Counted from the first letter of the stretch, positions 1 through 10,931 are shown. The stretch: 64,000 nucleotides of DNA from Nucisporomicrobium flavum (GCF_016464385.1 NZ_JADMLH010000003.1:186001-250000); one strand, 5' to 3'. Notes: generated by a model not told the origin, from the sequence alone. Made by a program: numbers and translations.

Positions 1-1472
1 GCGCCGCGCCCCGCACCTACGACGTGCGCACGTACGGCTGCCAGATGAACGTGCACGACAGCGAGCGCATCTCCGGCCTGATGGAGGACGCGGGCTATGT
101 CCGCGCCGCGGAGGCGGACGCGGCCGACGTCGTGGTCTTCAACACCTGCGCGGTGCGGGAGAACGCCGACAACCGCCTCTACGGCAACCTCGGCCACCTG
201 CGCCCCACCAAGCTCAAGAACCCCGGGATGCAGATCGCGGTCGGCGGCTGCCTGGCCCAGAAGGACCGCGGCGACATCGTCAAGCGCGCGCCCTGGGTCG
301 ACGTGGTCTTCGGCACCCACAACATCGGCTCGCTGCCGGCGCTGCTCGAGCGCGCCCGGCACAACCGGGAGGCCGAGGTCGAGATCCTCGAGTCGCTCGA
401 GGTGTTCCCGTCGACGCTGCCCACCAGGCGCGAGTCGACGTACGCGGGCTGGGTGTCGATCTCGGTCGGGTGCAACAACACCTGCACGTTCTGCATCGTG
501 CCGTCGTTGCGTGGCAAGGAGAAGGACCGCCGGCCCGGCGAGGTCCTCGCGGAGGTCGAGGCGCTGGCCCGCGAGGGCGTGCTCGAGGTGACGCTGCTCG
601 GCCAGAACGTCAACTCGTACGGCGTGGAGTTCGGCGACCGGCTGGCGTTCGGCAAGCTGCTGCGCGCCTGCGGCGAGATCGACGGGCTGGAGCGGGTCCG
701 CTTCACCAGCCCTCACCCCAAGGACTTCACCGACGACGTGATCGCCGCGATGGCCGAGACGCCCAATGTGTGCCACTCGCTGCACATGCCGCTGCAGTCC
801 GGCTCCGACCGCGTGCTCAAGGAGATGCGCCGCAGCTACCGCTCGGAGAAGTACCTCGGCATCATCGGCAAGGTCCGGGCCGCGATGCCGGACGCCGCGA
901 TCACCACGGACATCATCGTGGGCTTCCCCGGCGAGACCGAGGACGACTTCGAACGCACCCTCGACGTGGTGCGCGAGGCCCGCTTCTCCAGCGCGTTCAC
1001 GTTCCAGTATTCGAAGCGGCCCGGCACGCCCGCCGCCACGATGGAGGAGCAGCTGCCGAAGCAGGTCGTGCAGGAGCGCTACGAACGGCTCATCGCCACC
1101 CTCGAGGACATCACCTGGGCCGAGAACAAGCGGCTCGTGGGGGAGAAGGTCGAGGTCCTGGTCGCGGTCGGGGAGGGGCGCAAGGACGAGCGTACGGGCC
1201 GGATGAGCGGCCGGGCGCGCGACGGCCGGCTGGTGCACTTCGCCACCGGCGCGACCGCCCCGCGGCCCGGCGACATCGTCGAGACCGTGGTCACGTACGC
1301 GGCCCCGCACCACCTCAACGCCGACGGCGAGCCGCTGAGCCACCGCCGCACCCGGGCCGGCGACGCGTACGAGGCCGGCCGTACGCCCAAGCTCCCGGGC
1401 GTCTCGCTGGGCCTGCCGACGGTGGGTGTGCCCGCGCCGCTGCCCGCCACCACCGGCGGCTGCGCGCTCTAG
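1..1472 (+). CDS. miaB: tRNA-2-methylthio-N6-dimethylallyladenosine synthase MiaB (5' truncated)
   Basis: Radical-SAM methylthiotransferase that adds the 2-methylthio group to i6A37 of tRNAs reading UNN codons. It acts on the product of MiaA, encoded downstream. The N-terminal cluster cysteines are visible in YGCQMN, NTCAVRE and GGCLAQ; the radical-SAM CxxxCxxC is CNNTCTFC at about residue 150; a C-terminal TRAM-like segment follows (KVEVLV to VHFATG). The reading frame is open to the window edge (first full codon at base 3, residues [12 protein letters not shown]), and family members carry extra residues before this point, so the start codon lies outside the window. GTG at 24 is in frame but would cut into the domain. 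The stop overlaps the convergent HxlR gene by 4 bp. Confidence 0.96.
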   Translation, partial: AAPRTYDVRTYGCQMNVHDSERISGLMEDAGYVRAAEADAADVVVFNTCAVRENADNRLYGNLGHLRPTKLKNPGMQIAVGGCLAQKDRGDIVKRAPWVDVVFGTHNIGSLPALLERARHNREAEVEILESLEVFPSTLPTRRESTYAGWVSISVGCNNTCTFCIVPSLRGKEKDRRPGEVLAEVEALAREGVLEVTLLGQNVNSYGVEFGDRLAFGKLLRACGEIDGLERVRFTSPHPKDFTDDVIAAMAETPNVCHSLHMPLQSGSDRVLKEMRRSYRSEKYLGIIGKVRAAMPDAAITTDIIVGFPGETEDDFERTLDVVREARFSSAFTFQYSKRPGTPAATMEEQLPKQVVQERYERLIATLEDITWAENKRLVGEKVEVLVAVGEGRKDERTGRMSGRARDGRLVHFATGATAPRPGDIVETVVTYAAPHHLNADGEPLSHRRTRAGDAYEAGRTPKLPGVSLGLPTVGVPAPLPATTGGCAL

Positions 1473-1798
1473 CCGACCTCGACCCCGGTCCGGGCCGCGC
1501 GGGCGACTCCCCAGTCGTAGAGCGCCTGCAGGACCGGGGTGAGGCTGCGCCCCTCCTCGGTCAGGTCGTACTCGACGTGCGGCGCCGCGGTGCCGAGGTC
1601 GCGCCGCGTGATCAGCCCGTCCGCCTCCAGCTCGCGCAGGCGCTGGCTGAGCATCTTCTCGCTGATGCCCGGGACCAGCCGGCGCAGCTCACCGTAGCGG
1701 TGCACGCCCTCCTTGAGCCGGGACAGGATCACCGTGCGCCAGCGGCCGCCGATCACGTCGGTCGTCAGCTCCACCGGACAGCTGTATCGCTTGGGCAC
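1469..1798 (-). CDS. HxlR-family winged-helix transcriptional regulator
   Basis: A 109-residue stand-alone HxlR-type DNA-binding protein. The family signature is clear: [19 protein letters not shown], then the recognition-helix region ending in [15 protein letters not shown], then the wing and a short dimerisation helix. HxlR proteins often sense electrophiles or redox state, but no inducer can be deduced here. The GTG at 1798 is fixed by an in-frame TAA nine bases upstream. It is divergent from the truncated-haemoglobin gene, and an inverted repeat covers the start region, so autoregulation plus control of the globin gene is a reasonable inference. Its 3' end overlaps miaB by 4 bp in convergent orientation. 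Confidence 0.9.
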   Translation of the reverse strand: MPKRYSCPVELTTDVIGGRWRTVILSRLKEGVHRYGELRRLVPGISEKMLSQRLRELEADGLITRRDLGTAAPHVEYDLTEEGRSLTPVLQALYDWGVARAARTGVEVG

Positions 1799-1814
1799 GC
1801 ACCATTATGTGCGT
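1797..1814. promoter_or_regulatory. Inverted repeat at the HxlR start codon, possible operator
   Basis: ACGCAC and GTGCGT form a perfect 6-bp inverted repeat separated by six bases (CATTAT). It overlaps the HxlR GTG start and precedes the globin gene. Its position suits an autoregulatory operator, but no HxlR consensus was tested. Confidence 0.3.
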
Positions 1815-1851
1815 ACTTGTGGCCGCGGTGATCCGATGCTGGGGTGGGCGC

Positions 1852-2313
1852 ATGGGGGACACACCGACGCTGTACGAGTGGGCCGGCGGTACGGCCGCGT
1901 TCGACCGCCTGACCGACGCCTTCTACGCCCGGGTGGTCGAGGACGACCTGCTCGGGCCGCTGTTCACCCGGATGCCGCCGGAGCACGCGCACCACGTGGC
2001 CGTGTGGCTCGCCGAGGTGTTCGGCGGCCCGCCCGCGTACACGGAAGAACACGGCGGCTATCCGCGCATGCTGTCGATGCACCTGGGCATGGCGATCACC
2101 GAGCCGCAGCGCCGCCGCTGGGTGAACCTCATCCAGGACGCCGCGGACGAGGCCGGGCTGCCCGACGATCCCGAGTTCCGCGCCGCGTTCCTGGGCTACC
2201 TCGAGTGGGGTACGCGCCTGGCCCGCCAGAACTCCCAGCCCGACGCCGACGTCATACGGGACGCGCCGGTGCCGCGCTGGGGCTGGGGTGTCGCCCCTCC
2301 GTACCTCGGGTAG
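1852..2313 (+). CDS. Group II truncated haemoglobin (trHbO-like)
   Basis: A 153-residue two-on-two globin. The sequence TLYEWAGGTAAFDRLTDAFY is the usual trHbO N-terminus with the B-helix Tyr. GGYPRMLSMHLGMAI carries the proximal histidine and RRRWVNLI the conserved G8 Trp. Such proteins bind oxygen, NO or peroxide-derived ligands and are linked to oxidative or nitrosative stress. ATG 1852 was preferred to ATG 1807 because it matches the family N-terminus and the 1807 start would add 15 unrelated residues. It is divergent from the HxlR regulator, which probably controls it (inference). The C-terminal WGWGVAPPYLG is typical of actinobacterial members. Confidence 0.9.
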   Translation: MGDTPTLYEWAGGTAAFDRLTDAFYARVVEDDLLGPLFTRMPPEHAHHVAVWLAEVFGGPPAYTEEHGGYPRMLSMHLGMAITEPQRRRWVNLIQDAADEAGLPDDPEFRAAFLGYLEWGTRLARQNSQPDADVIRDAPVPRWGWGVAPPYLG

Positions 2314-2314
2314 C

Positions 2315-2332
2315 CGGTCAGCCGGCCTGTTC
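2315..2332 (+). repeat. 18-bp direct repeat, left copy
   Basis: This 18-base sequence (begins CGGTCAGCCGG) recurs perfectly at 3790-3807. The two copies bracket the diguanylate cyclase gene exactly. The right copy overlaps the 3' end of the DUF349 gene. Confidence 0.7.
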
Positions 2333-2370
2333 CTTCTCAGACCGGGGGCGCGGCTGCCGATGAGGCGCAC

Positions 2371-3789
2371 ATGCTGCTGCGCTTCTATGCCGCGGTCGCC
2401 GGACTGCTGACGGTCAGCTACGTCGGGTGGCCGATGGAGCAGCGGTCGATCCCCTTCCTGCTGGTCACCCTCGGCACCGTGCCGGGGGTGCTGGTCGCGT
2501 TGCGGCGGACCGCGAAGCAGGGGCGTCGGCCGTGGTGGCTGATGCTCGGCTCGCTCATGTCGTACAACGTGGGCAACCTCACCTGGATCTGGGTCTACGA
2601 GGCTTCCGGCCGGACGACCGGCGACGGCAGCGTCGCCGAACTCTTCCTCACCGCCGGCGGGATTCTGTCGCTGTGCGCGGGGATCACCCTGGTGATGCAG
2701 GGTGGCCGGCGGGACATGGGTGGTGTCATCGACTCGGTCATCACGGCGGTGGCGCTGGGCGGGGTGCTCTGGGACGCGGTGCTGCTCCCGGAACTGTCCG
2801 CCGGCCACGTACCGGCCGGCCGGCAGGTCGCGTTGTTCGTCAACGTCCTGGTGATGGTGGGCACCCTCGGCGCCATGCTGAGGGTCTCACTGGTGTCGGC
2901 GCGGTGGCACACCTCGCTCCGGTTCTTCACCGTCGGTATCGCCCTCACGCTGGCCGGGAACGTGGCCGCGGCCCTCACCGTGGACCCGGTCACCGGCCTC
3001 CGCCCCGACTGGACCAACGCGCTGTTCCTCGGGGCGTACGTCGCAGCCGGCTGCGCGGCCCTGCACCCGTCCGCGGCGTCCGCCACCCGGCCGGGCCGAG
3101 CGCCGGAGGATGACCTGACGGGTGGCCGGCTCACCTTCCTCGGTGTGATGCTGGCGCTGTCACCGTTGATCGGCGGCGGCCGTGCCGCGCTCGGGCTGCC
3201 CGTCGACGGGATCCTCATCGCCTTCTCGTCGGCCGCTCTCATCCCACTCGTCATGGTGCGCATCGCGCGGCTGTCGCGGGCCCGGCGTGCCGCCGAGCGG
3301 GCCCTGCACCGGCTCGCGACGTCGGACGGGCTGACCGGCCTGCCGAACCGGGCCGCCTGCCTGGACCGGCTCGGCGCCGAACTGGCCACCGAGCCGGGCT
3401 CCCTCGCGGTGTTCTTCTGCGACCTGGACGGCTTCAAGCCGGTCAACGACCGCCTGGGTCATGCCGCCGGCGACGAACTGCTGGTCGCGGTCGCGGGCCG
3501 GCTGCGGTCCTGCGTGCGGGACGGCGACCTGGTGAGCCGCTTCGGCGGGGACGAGTTCGTGATCGTCTGCCGCGGTGGCGGGGTCCAGGCCGTCTGCGAC
3601 CGCATCCGCGCGGTGGTGTCCGAGCCGATCGGCGCCGGCGGCGAGCAGGTACGCGTCGGCCTCAGCGTGGGCGTCGCCTTCGCCCGGCCGGGCGACACGA
3701 CCGACGACGTGATCGGCCGGGCCGACCTGGCGATGTACCGCGCGAAGCAGTCGAAGTCCGTCGGCACCCTCAGCCTGGTGATGGCCTGA
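2371..3789 (+). CDS. Membrane-bound diguanylate cyclase (GGDEF)
   Basis: Makes cyclic di-GMP from two GTP at the membrane. The first 300 of 472 residues hold about eight to ten hydrophobic segments and no recognisable periplasmic sensor domain; the GGDEF domain spans about 310-470. The active motif is intact (RFGGDEFVIV, about residue 392), and RDGD five residues earlier is an intact RxxD inhibitory site, so product feedback is expected. A substrate-binding segment LTGLPNRAACLDRL is present. The gene stands between the globin gene and the DUF349 gene and is bracketed by an 18-bp direct repeat, as if it were a single-gene insertion. No strong Shine-Dalgarno is visible before ATG 2371. Confidence 0.92.
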   Translation: MLLRFYAAVAGLLTVSYVGWPMEQRSIPFLLVTLGTVPGVLVALRRTAKQGRRPWWLMLGSLMSYNVGNLTWIWVYEASGRTTGDGSVAELFLTAGGILSLCAGITLVMQGGRRDMGGVIDSVITAVALGGVLWDAVLLPELSAGHVPAGRQVALFVNVLVMVGTLGAMLRVSLVSARWHTSLRFFTVGIALTLAGNVAAALTVDPVTGLRPDWTNALFLGAYVAAGCAALHPSAASATRPGRAPEDDLTGGRLTFLGVMLALSPLIGGGRAALGLPVDGILIAFSSAALIPLVMVRIARLSRARRAAERALHRLATSDGLTGLPNRAACLDRLGAELATEPGSLAVFFCDLDGFKPVNDRLGHAAGDELLVAVAGRLRSCVRDGDLVSRFGGDEFVIVCRGGGVQAVCDRIRAVVSEPIGAGGEQVRVGLSVGVAFARPGDTTDDVIGRADLAMYRAKQSKSVGTLSLVMA

Positions 3790-3807
3790 CGGTCAGCCGG
3801 CCTGTTC
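3790..3807 (+). repeat. 18-bp direct repeat, right copy
   Basis: Perfect match to 2315-2332. It covers the last codons and stop of the minus-strand DUF349 gene and abuts the stop of the diguanylate cyclase gene. Confidence 0.7.
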
Positions 3808-5001
3808 GGCCAAGGCCAGGAACTGCTTCTTGGAGGCGAGCGCCTGCTCGGCCTCCTTGATGCGGCGGTTGTCGCCGGCGGCCTGGGCCCGGGCGAGACG
3901 CTGCTCGGCCTCGGCGACCTGCTCGCGCATCTGCTGCAGCAGCGGGTTGTCCTGCGGGGTGGTCTTGCGCCACGCCGAGTCCATCGCGACCCGGATGCGC
4001 TCCTCGGCGGCGCGCCAGCGGCGCTCCAGCGAGGCGGCCGACTCGCGGGGCACCCGGCCGGCGTCGTGCCAGGCCGCCTGCAGATCGCGGAGCTTGTTCT
4101 GGGCGCCGCGCGGGTCCGCGTCGACGTCCACGGCCTCGAGCTCGGCGAGCACCGCCTGCTTCTTCTCCAGGTTGCCCTTGTACTCGGCGTCGCGGGCGGA
4201 GAAGACCTCGCTGCGGCGGGTGAAGAAGGCGTCCTGCGCGCCCCGGAACCGTTCCCAGAGCCGCTGCTCGGCCTCCTTGGCCGCGCGCGGCGCGGCCTTC
4301 CACTCGTTCATCAGCTCCTTGAGCCGGGCCGCCGTCGGACCCCACTCGGTGGAGCCGGCAAGCGTCTCCGCCTCCTTGACCAGTTCCTCCTTGGCGGTCT
4401 GCGCCTGCTTGCGCTGGCCGTCGAGGGTGGCGAAGTGGGCGCCACGGCGGCGGGTGAAGCCGTCACGGGCGGCCGCGAAGCGCTTCCAGAGCTCACCGTC
4501 GGTCTTCTTGTCGACGCCGCGGATGGTCTTCCACTCGTCGAGGATCTCCTTGAGCCGGTCGCCGGCGCTCTTCCAGCCGGTCGCCTCGGCGGCGATCTGC
4601 TCGGCCTCCTCGACCAGCGCGGTCTTGCGGGCGAGCGCCTCCGTCCGCGCCACCTCGCGGGCGGCCTTGGCCTCGCCGGCCTTCTCATCCGCGATCGCGG
4701 TGAGCCGGTCCAGGCGGGCGGCCAGCCCGTCGATGTCGCCGACGACGTGCGCCTCGTCGAGCGTCGCGCGCAGCCGCTTGATGCTGCTCAGCGAGTGCGA
4801 CGCGTCCGCGGCGCCGGACTTGAGCCGGGCCTCCACGAGGTCGACCTCGGTGACCAGGTCGGCGAAGCGCCGGGCGAAGTGGGCCAGGCCCTCCTCGGGC
4901 GTGCCCGCCTGCCATGAGCCGACCACCCGGTCGCCCTCGGCCGTCTTCACGTACACGGTGCCGTCGGCATCCACGCGCCCGAAGGTCGTCCAGTCGTTCA
5001 T
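3793..5001 (-). CDS. DUF349 domain-containing coiled-coil protein
   Basis: A 402-residue, highly charged, Ala/Glu/Arg-rich protein built of several DUF349 repeats of about 70 residues. Recurrent elements are LWKRFAAARDGFTRRR, LWERFRGAQDAFFTRR and SLERRWRAAEERIRVAMD. The family is widespread in actinobacteria; its function is not established and none is assigned here. ATG 5001 is chosen because it gives MNDWTTFGRVDADGTVYV, the usual family start, with GAGGA upstream. A longer frame to 5079 adds 26 residues with no supporting ribosome-binding site. It is convergent with the diguanylate cyclase, with only 3 bp between stops, and divergent from miaA. Confidence 0.85.
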   Translation of the reverse strand: MNDWTTFGRVDADGTVYVKTAEGDRVVGSWQAGTPEEGLAHFARRFADLVTEVDLVEARLKSGAADASHSLSSIKRLRATLDEAHVVGDIDGLAARLDRLTAIADEKAGEAKAAREVARTEALARKTALVEEAEQIAAEATGWKSAGDRLKEILDEWKTIRGVDKKTDGELWKRFAAARDGFTRRRGAHFATLDGQRKQAQTAKEELVKEAETLAGSTEWGPTAARLKELMNEWKAAPRAAKEAEQRLWERFRGAQDAFFTRRSEVFSARDAEYKGNLEKKQAVLAELEAVDVDADPRGAQNKLRDLQAAWHDAGRVPRESAASLERRWRAAEERIRVAMDSAWRKTTPQDNPLLQQMREQVAEAEQRLARAQAAGDNRRIKEAEQALASKKQFLALAEQAG

Positions 5002-5162
5002 GAGCCCATCCTCAGTCTTCCCGGCGTCGCGGGCCTCGCTGCCCTCGACCGCCGCCATGGCGCAGTCGAATGCCATCATTCCATCGGCATTCTTTCTCGC
5101 GCATTGTCACAGGTCCAACCCGGTTCCGGGGAAGCGCCCGAGGATGACCGTGACCAGCCCGT

Positions 5163-5168
5163 TACGGT
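5163..5168 (+). promoter_or_regulatory. Candidate -10 element of a leaderless miaA promoter
   Basis: TACGGT fits TANNNT and ends six bases before the GTG start of miaA. No Shine-Dalgarno is present, so transcription probably starts at or next to the start codon. Confidence 0.4.
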
Positions 5169-5174
5169 GACTGC

Positions 5175-6098
5175 GTGCCGTTGCTCCCACCCCCCGGAGT
5201 GGTCGCCGTCGTCGGGCCCACCGCCACCGGCAAGACCGCGCTCAGCCTGGCCCTCGCCCTCGCCCTCGGCGGCGAGGTGGTCAACGCGGACTCCATGCAG
5301 CTCTACCGCGGGATGGATGTCGGCACCGCGAAACTGCCCCCCGACGAGCGGGAAGGCGTCCCGCACCACGTCCTGGACCTGTGGGACGTCACGTTCCCGG
5401 CGAGCGTGGCGGAATACCAGGAGGCGGCCCGGGCGGCCGTGGAGGACATCGCCGCGCGGGGCCGCGTACCCCTCTTGGTCGGGGGGTCGGGGTTGTATGT
5501 CCGGGCCGTGCTGGAGGACTTCGAATTCCCCGGCACGGATCCCGCCATTCGGGAACGCTGGGAGGCGGAGCTCGCCGAGGCGGGCCCGGCGCGGCTGCAC
5601 GAACGGCTGCGCGCGGCCGACCCGGAGGCCGCCGCCAAGATCCTTCCGTCCAACGGGCGCCGGATCGTGCGGGCGCTGGAGGTCATCGAGATGACCGGCG
5701 CGCCGTTCACCGCGGCGCTGCCCGAGCCGCGGCCGTACTACGACGCCGTCCAGATCGGTGTCGACCGGGAGACCGGCGAGCTGGACCAGCGGATCGCCGA
5801 CCGGGTCGACCTCATGTGGGCGGGCGGGCTGATCGAGGAGGTACGCGTCCTCGACCGCGCCGGCCTGCGCGAGGGCCGTACGGCGAGCCGCGCGCTCGGC
5901 TACCAGCAGGCCCTCGCCCAGCTCGACGGGAAGCTGACCGAGGCGGAGGCGCGGGAGGAGACCGTGCGGGCGACCCGCCGCTTCGTCCGCCGGCAACGTT
6001 CCTGGTTCCGGCGCGACCCGCGCGTCACCTGGCTCGACGGCGCCTCGCCCACGTGTGTGGAGGACGCGTTGGCGGCCTGTTCGGCGGCTGCGCGATGA
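5175..6098 (+). CDS. miaA: tRNA dimethylallyltransferase MiaA
   Basis: Transfers the dimethylallyl group from DMAPP to N6 of A37 in tRNAs, giving i6A37, the substrate of MiaB. The P-loop is GPTATGKT (residues 14-21); [17 protein letters not shown] and [13 protein letters not shown] are family signatures; the basic C-terminal region [16 protein letters not shown] binds tRNA. Its 307 residues are the normal length. The GTG start lacks a ribosome-binding site but follows a TANNNT hexamer, suggesting leaderless translation. The stop TGA overlaps the ATG of dapF, so miaA, dapF and the phosphodiesterase gene look like one operon. DMAPP comes from the MEP pathway, whose first gene, dxs, is at the other end of the window. 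Confidence 0.97.
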   Translation: MPLLPPPGVVAVVGPTATGKTALSLALALALGGEVVNADSMQLYRGMDVGTAKLPPDEREGVPHHVLDLWDVTFPASVAEYQEAARAAVEDIAARGRVPLLVGGSGLYVRAVLEDFEFPGTDPAIRERWEAELAEAGPARLHERLRAADPEAAAKILPSNGRRIVRALEVIEMTGAPFTAALPEPRPYYDAVQIGVDRETGELDQRIADRVDLMWAGGLIEEVRVLDRAGLREGRTASRALGYQQALAQLDGKLTEAEAREETVRATRRFVRRQRSWFRRDPRVTWLDGASPTCVEDALAACSAAAR

Positions 6099-6952
6099 TG
6101 GAGCGCGTGTTGTTCACCAAGGGCCACGGCACCGGCAACGACTTCGTCATCCTTCCCGACCCGGATGGGGCGCTCGACCTGACACCGTCGCTCGTCGCGG
6201 CGCTGTGCGACCGCCACCGCGGCATCGGCGCGGACGGCGTCCTGCGGGTCGTGCGCGCCGCCAAGCACCCCGACGGCGCGGGCCACGCGGCCGACGCCGA
6301 GTGGTTCATGGACTACTGGAACTCCGACGGGTCCGCGGCCGAGATGTGCGGCAACGGGGTCCGGGTCTTCACCCGCTACCTGCTCAGCGAGGGTCTCGCG
6401 ACGGCCGGTCCGGAGGGCCTTCCGGTCGCCACCCGCGCCGGCGTCGTGCGCGCGCTGGTCGACGGCCCGCTCATCTCCGTCCACATGAGGACCCCCGAGG
6501 TGTACGCGGCCGGCACCGCCACCGTCGGCCCGCTGACCATGCCCGGCATGGCCGTGAACTGCGGAAACCCGCACCTGGTCAGCGCGCTGCACGACGGGGT
6601 GGAGCTGGCGGCCCTAGACCTGCACGCGGCGCCGGGCTACGACCCGGCCCTGTTCCCCGAGGGCGTCAACATCGAGTTCACCACCCCGGGCGAGCCGGTC
6701 GACGGCACCGACCTGCACGTGCACATGCGGGTCTACGAACGTGGCTCGGCCGAGACGCTGTCCTGCGGCTCCGGCGCCCTCGCGGTCGGGGCGGTGGCCC
6801 TGCGCGACGCCGGCCTGGCCACGGGCGTGGTCGCGGTGGACCTTCCGGGCGGGCGGCTCACGGTGACCGCGGACGGCGAGGGCCGCTGGTGGCTGGCCGG
6901 GCCGGCGGTGCTGGTCGCCACCGGCGAGGTCGACGTGAGGGCGCTCGGCTGA
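6095..6952 (+). CDS. dapF: Diaminopimelate epimerase DapF
   Basis: Interconverts LL- and meso-diaminopimelate in lysine and peptidoglycan synthesis. The two catalytic cysteines are in [10 protein letters not shown] (about residue 85) and LSCGSGA (about 224); [11 protein letters not shown] opens the enzyme. The length of 285 residues is normal. Two in-frame ATGs stand side by side (6095 and 6098). The first gives the classic ATGA overlap with the miaA stop and is used here; GTG 6107 is a weaker alternative. The TGA stop shares one base with the next gene's ATG, indicating translational coupling. Confidence 0.95.
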   Translation: MMERVLFTKGHGTGNDFVILPDPDGALDLTPSLVAALCDRHRGIGADGVLRVVRAAKHPDGAGHAADAEWFMDYWNSDGSAAEMCGNGVRVFTRYLLSEGLATAGPEGLPVATRAGVVRALVDGPLISVHMRTPEVYAAGTATVGPLTMPGMAVNCGNPHLVSALHDGVELAALDLHAAPGYDPALFPEGVNIEFTTPGEPVDGTDLHVHMRVYERGSAETLSCGSGALAVGAVALRDAGLATGVVAVDLPGGRLTVTADGEGRWWLAGPAVLVATGEVDVRALG

Positions 6953-7773
6953 TGGCGGCGCTGCACCGCGTGGCGCACCGCGGATACTCCGCCGTCGCGC
7001 CCGAGAACACCCTGCCCGCCTTCGCCGCGGGCGTCCTCGCCGGCGCCACGTTCATCGAGTTCGACGTCCGTACGACCGCCGACGGCGTACCCGTGGTGAT
7101 CCACGACCGCACGGTCGACCGGACGACGGACGGCTCCGGCAAGGTGTGGGAGCTGACCCTCGACGAGATCGCGCGGCTGGACGCGGGCTCCTGGTTCTCC
7201 CCGGCGTACGCGGGAATCGGCGTGCCCCGGTTGAGCGAGGTGCTGGAGCTGCTGCACCCGCACGCGGTCCTCGCCGAGGAGGCGGAGCAGGCGGGCGTCA
7301 CGCCGTCGGTGGCACCGCGGGTCGAGCTGCTGCTGGAGATCAAGCCGCCCGCCACCCTCGAACAGGTGAAGGTCATCCTCGGCCAGGTCGCCGACGCGGG
7401 GCTGCTGGGCCGTACGGTCGTGCAGAGCTTCGACCCGGCGATCGTGCGCCTCGCCGGTGAGGCCGCCCCGGACGTGCGCCGGGGGCTGCTGCGCGACGGC
7501 TTCGACACCTCACAGGTCGAGGTGGCCGGCGAGCTGGGCGTCTCGTACTGCAACCCGTCCATGACCGCGGTGCTCGGCTCACCGGAGACGGTCGCCGCGC
7601 TGGCGGACGCCGGGGTGGCGGTCATGCCGTGGACGGCCAACGACATCGCGCTCTGGCCGGACCTGGTCGAGGCCGGTGTGGCCGGGCTCATCACCGACCA
7701 CACCGGGGAGCTCACGGGCTGGTCCGCCGGGCGTCAGAAGGTCTCCGCCGGGGCCTCGTCCAGCTCGGCCTGA
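6952..7773 (+). CDS. Glycerophosphodiester phosphodiesterase family protein
   Basis: A 273-residue GDPD-family TIM barrel that hydrolyses glycerophosphodiesters to sn-glycerol 3-phosphate plus alcohol. VAHRGYSAVAPENT holds the first catalytic His and Glu, EFDVRTTADG the metal-binding Glu/Asp, and VVIHDRTVDRTT the second His. There is no signal peptide or membrane segment, so it should be cytoplasmic. It is the third gene of the miaA-dapF unit, sharing one base with dapF. Its last 40 bp overlap the 3' end of the convergent malic-enzyme gene. The substrate is not defined by sequence. Confidence 0.9.
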   Translation: MAALHRVAHRGYSAVAPENTLPAFAAGVLAGATFIEFDVRTTADGVPVVIHDRTVDRTTDGSGKVWELTLDEIARLDAGSWFSPAYAGIGVPRLSEVLELLHPHAVLAEEAEQAGVTPSVAPRVELLLEIKPPATLEQVKVILGQVADAGLLGRTVVQSFDPAIVRLAGEAAPDVRRGLLRDGFDTSQVEVAGELGVSYCNPSMTAVLGSPETVAALADAGVAVMPWTANDIALWPDLVEAGVAGLITDHTGELTGWSAGRQKVSAGASSSSA

Positions 7774-9194
7774 GGCACCGCCGCCTGGTTCTGCGGGGGC
7801 GGGTTGCCCTTGACGGTCGCCCGGATGGCCGCGGCCACGGCCGGGGTCACTCGCGCGTCGAAGACGCTGGGGATGATCACCGTCGGGTTGATCTTCTCCT
7901 CGCCGACCACGTTCGCGATGGCCATCGCCGCGGCGAGCGCCATCTCCTCGGTGAACTCCTCGGCGGCCACGTCGAGCATCCCGCGGAAGACGCCCGGGAA
8001 CGCCAGCACGTTGTTGATCTGGTTGGGCTGGTCGGAGCGGCCGGTGGCCACCACGGCGGCGTGCTTGCGGGCCTCCCGCGGGTCCACCTCCGGGTCCGGG
8101 TTGGCCAGCGCGAAGACGATCGACTTGTCGGCCATCTTGGCGATGTCGTCGCCGGTCAGCAGGTTCGGGGCGCTGACCCCGATGAAGACGTCCGCCCCGA
8201 CGATCGCGCCCGGCAGGTCACCCGAGTAGTTGTCCCGGTTGGTGTTCTCCACCAGCCATTCCCACGTCGGGTTCAGGTCCTCCATGCCGCGGTGCAGTGC
8301 GCCCCGGCGGTCGTACGCGATGATGTCGCCCACGCCCTGACGCAGCAGCAGCTTCATGATCGCCGTACCCGCGGCTCCCGCGCCCGACACGACCACCTTG
8401 ACGTCGGCGAGGTTCTTGCCGACCACCCGCAGCGCGTTCGTCAGAGCGGCCAGCACGCAGATCGCGGTGCCGTGCTGGTCGTCGTGGAAGACCGGGATGT
8501 CGAGCAGTTCGCGCAGCCGCATCTCGATCTCGAAGCACCGCGGCGCGGCGATGTCCTCGAGGTTGATCCCCCCGTACGCCGGCGCGATCGCCTTCACGAT
8601 GGCGACGATCTCGTCGGTGTCCTGGGTGTCGAGCACCACCGGCCACGCGTCCACGCCGCCGAACCGCTTGAACAGCGCCGCCTTGCCCTCCATCACCGGC
8701 ATCGCCGCGGCCGGGCCGATGTTGCCCAGCCCGAGCACCGCGGAGCCGTCGCTGACCACCGCGACCGTGTTGCGCTTGATGGTCAGCCGGCGCGCGTCGG
8801 CGGGGTTCTCCGCGATGGCCATGCAGACCCGCGCCACGCCCGGCGTGTACGCCCGCGACAACTCGTCACGGTTACGCAGCGCGACCTTGGACGACACCTC
8901 GATCTTGCCGCCGAGGTGCAGCAGGAACGTACGGTCGGACACCTTCCGGACGTCCACGCCGTCCTGTTCCTCCAGGTTCTTGACGACCTGGTCGGCGTGC
9001 GTGGAGTCGGCGGTGTCGCAGGTGAGGTCGACCAGGACCCGGCCGGGGTCGGAGTCCACCACGTCGAGGGCCGTCACGATGGCGCCCGCCTCACCCACAC
9101 AGGTGGTGAGCCGGCCGATGGACGAGGCGTCGGCGGTCACGGCGATCCGGATCGTGATCGAGAATCCTGCGCTGGGCAGGCGGGTGGTCACCAC
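7734..9194 (-). CDS. NAD(P)-dependent malic enzyme with N-terminal ACT domain
   Basis: Oxidatively decarboxylates malate to pyruvate. The N-terminal 85 residues resemble an ACT domain (FSITIRIAVTADASSIGRLT), suggesting allosteric control; the malic-enzyme core follows with AYTPGVARVC, NIGPAAAMPVMEGKA, VFHDDQHGTA and the nucleotide-binding VVSGAGAAGTAI. The start is decided by the ribosome-binding site: GGAGGG lies six bases before GTG 9194, giving 486 residues. The frame stays open to 9344, but the upstream ATG at 9260 has no such site. The gene is divergent from hflX across about 170 bp and overlaps the phosphodiesterase gene by 40 bp at the 3' end. Confidence 0.93.
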   Translation of the reverse strand: MVTTRLPSAGFSITIRIAVTADASSIGRLTTCVGEAGAIVTALDVVDSDPGRVLVDLTCDTADSTHADQVVKNLEEQDGVDVRKVSDRTFLLHLGGKIEVSSKVALRNRDELSRAYTPGVARVCMAIAENPADARRLTIKRNTVAVVSDGSAVLGLGNIGPAAAMPVMEGKAALFKRFGGVDAWPVVLDTQDTDEIVAIVKAIAPAYGGINLEDIAAPRCFEIEMRLRELLDIPVFHDDQHGTAICVLAALTNALRVVGKNLADVKVVVSGAGAAGTAIMKLLLRQGVGDIIAYDRRGALHRGMEDLNPTWEWLVENTNRDNYSGDLPGAIVGADVFIGVSAPNLLTGDDIAKMADKSIVFALANPDPEVDPREARKHAAVVATGRSDQPNQINNVLAFPGVFRGMLDVAAEEFTEEMALAAAMAIANVVGEEKINPTVIIPSVFDARVTPAVAAAIRATVKGNPPPQNQAAVPQAELDEAPAETF

Positions 9195-9367
9195 TGGGGT
9201 CCCTCCGTCGTTGGCGGGTGAGTATCCGCATTCTTGCGCTTCCGGAATATCAGTGGCCATCGCGGTGGTTACTGAAGAGTCAGACACTCCTGCGACAACG
9301 CCCAGCCCTGTTATGTGGATGCGCCGCCCGCTGTGGCGTGCCACGATCGGGCTGAGGAGGTCACCTT

Positions 9368-10765
<1,398 letters not shown>

Positions 10766-10773
10766 CGCACATC

Positions 10774-10817
10774 ACGGCACGTCGCTCTCCCGTGTGGACG
10801 GGGGAGCGGCGTGCCGT
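10774..10817 (+). terminator. hflX terminator hairpin
   Basis: ACGGCAC/GTGCCGT and the adjoining bases form a stem of about 17 bp, one G-T pair included, around a loop near 10792-10800. No U-tract is present, as is common in actinobacteria. Confidence 0.6.
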
Positions 10818-10931
10818 TCGCGTACCTCCCGGCGGCTGTGGCGTCGGGGCGCCGGCGGTGGCGCGGCCCGTCCCACCAGGGTTGATCCACGCGTAACACC
10901 GGCACGCGACACCGCATGCGACACTGATCGG

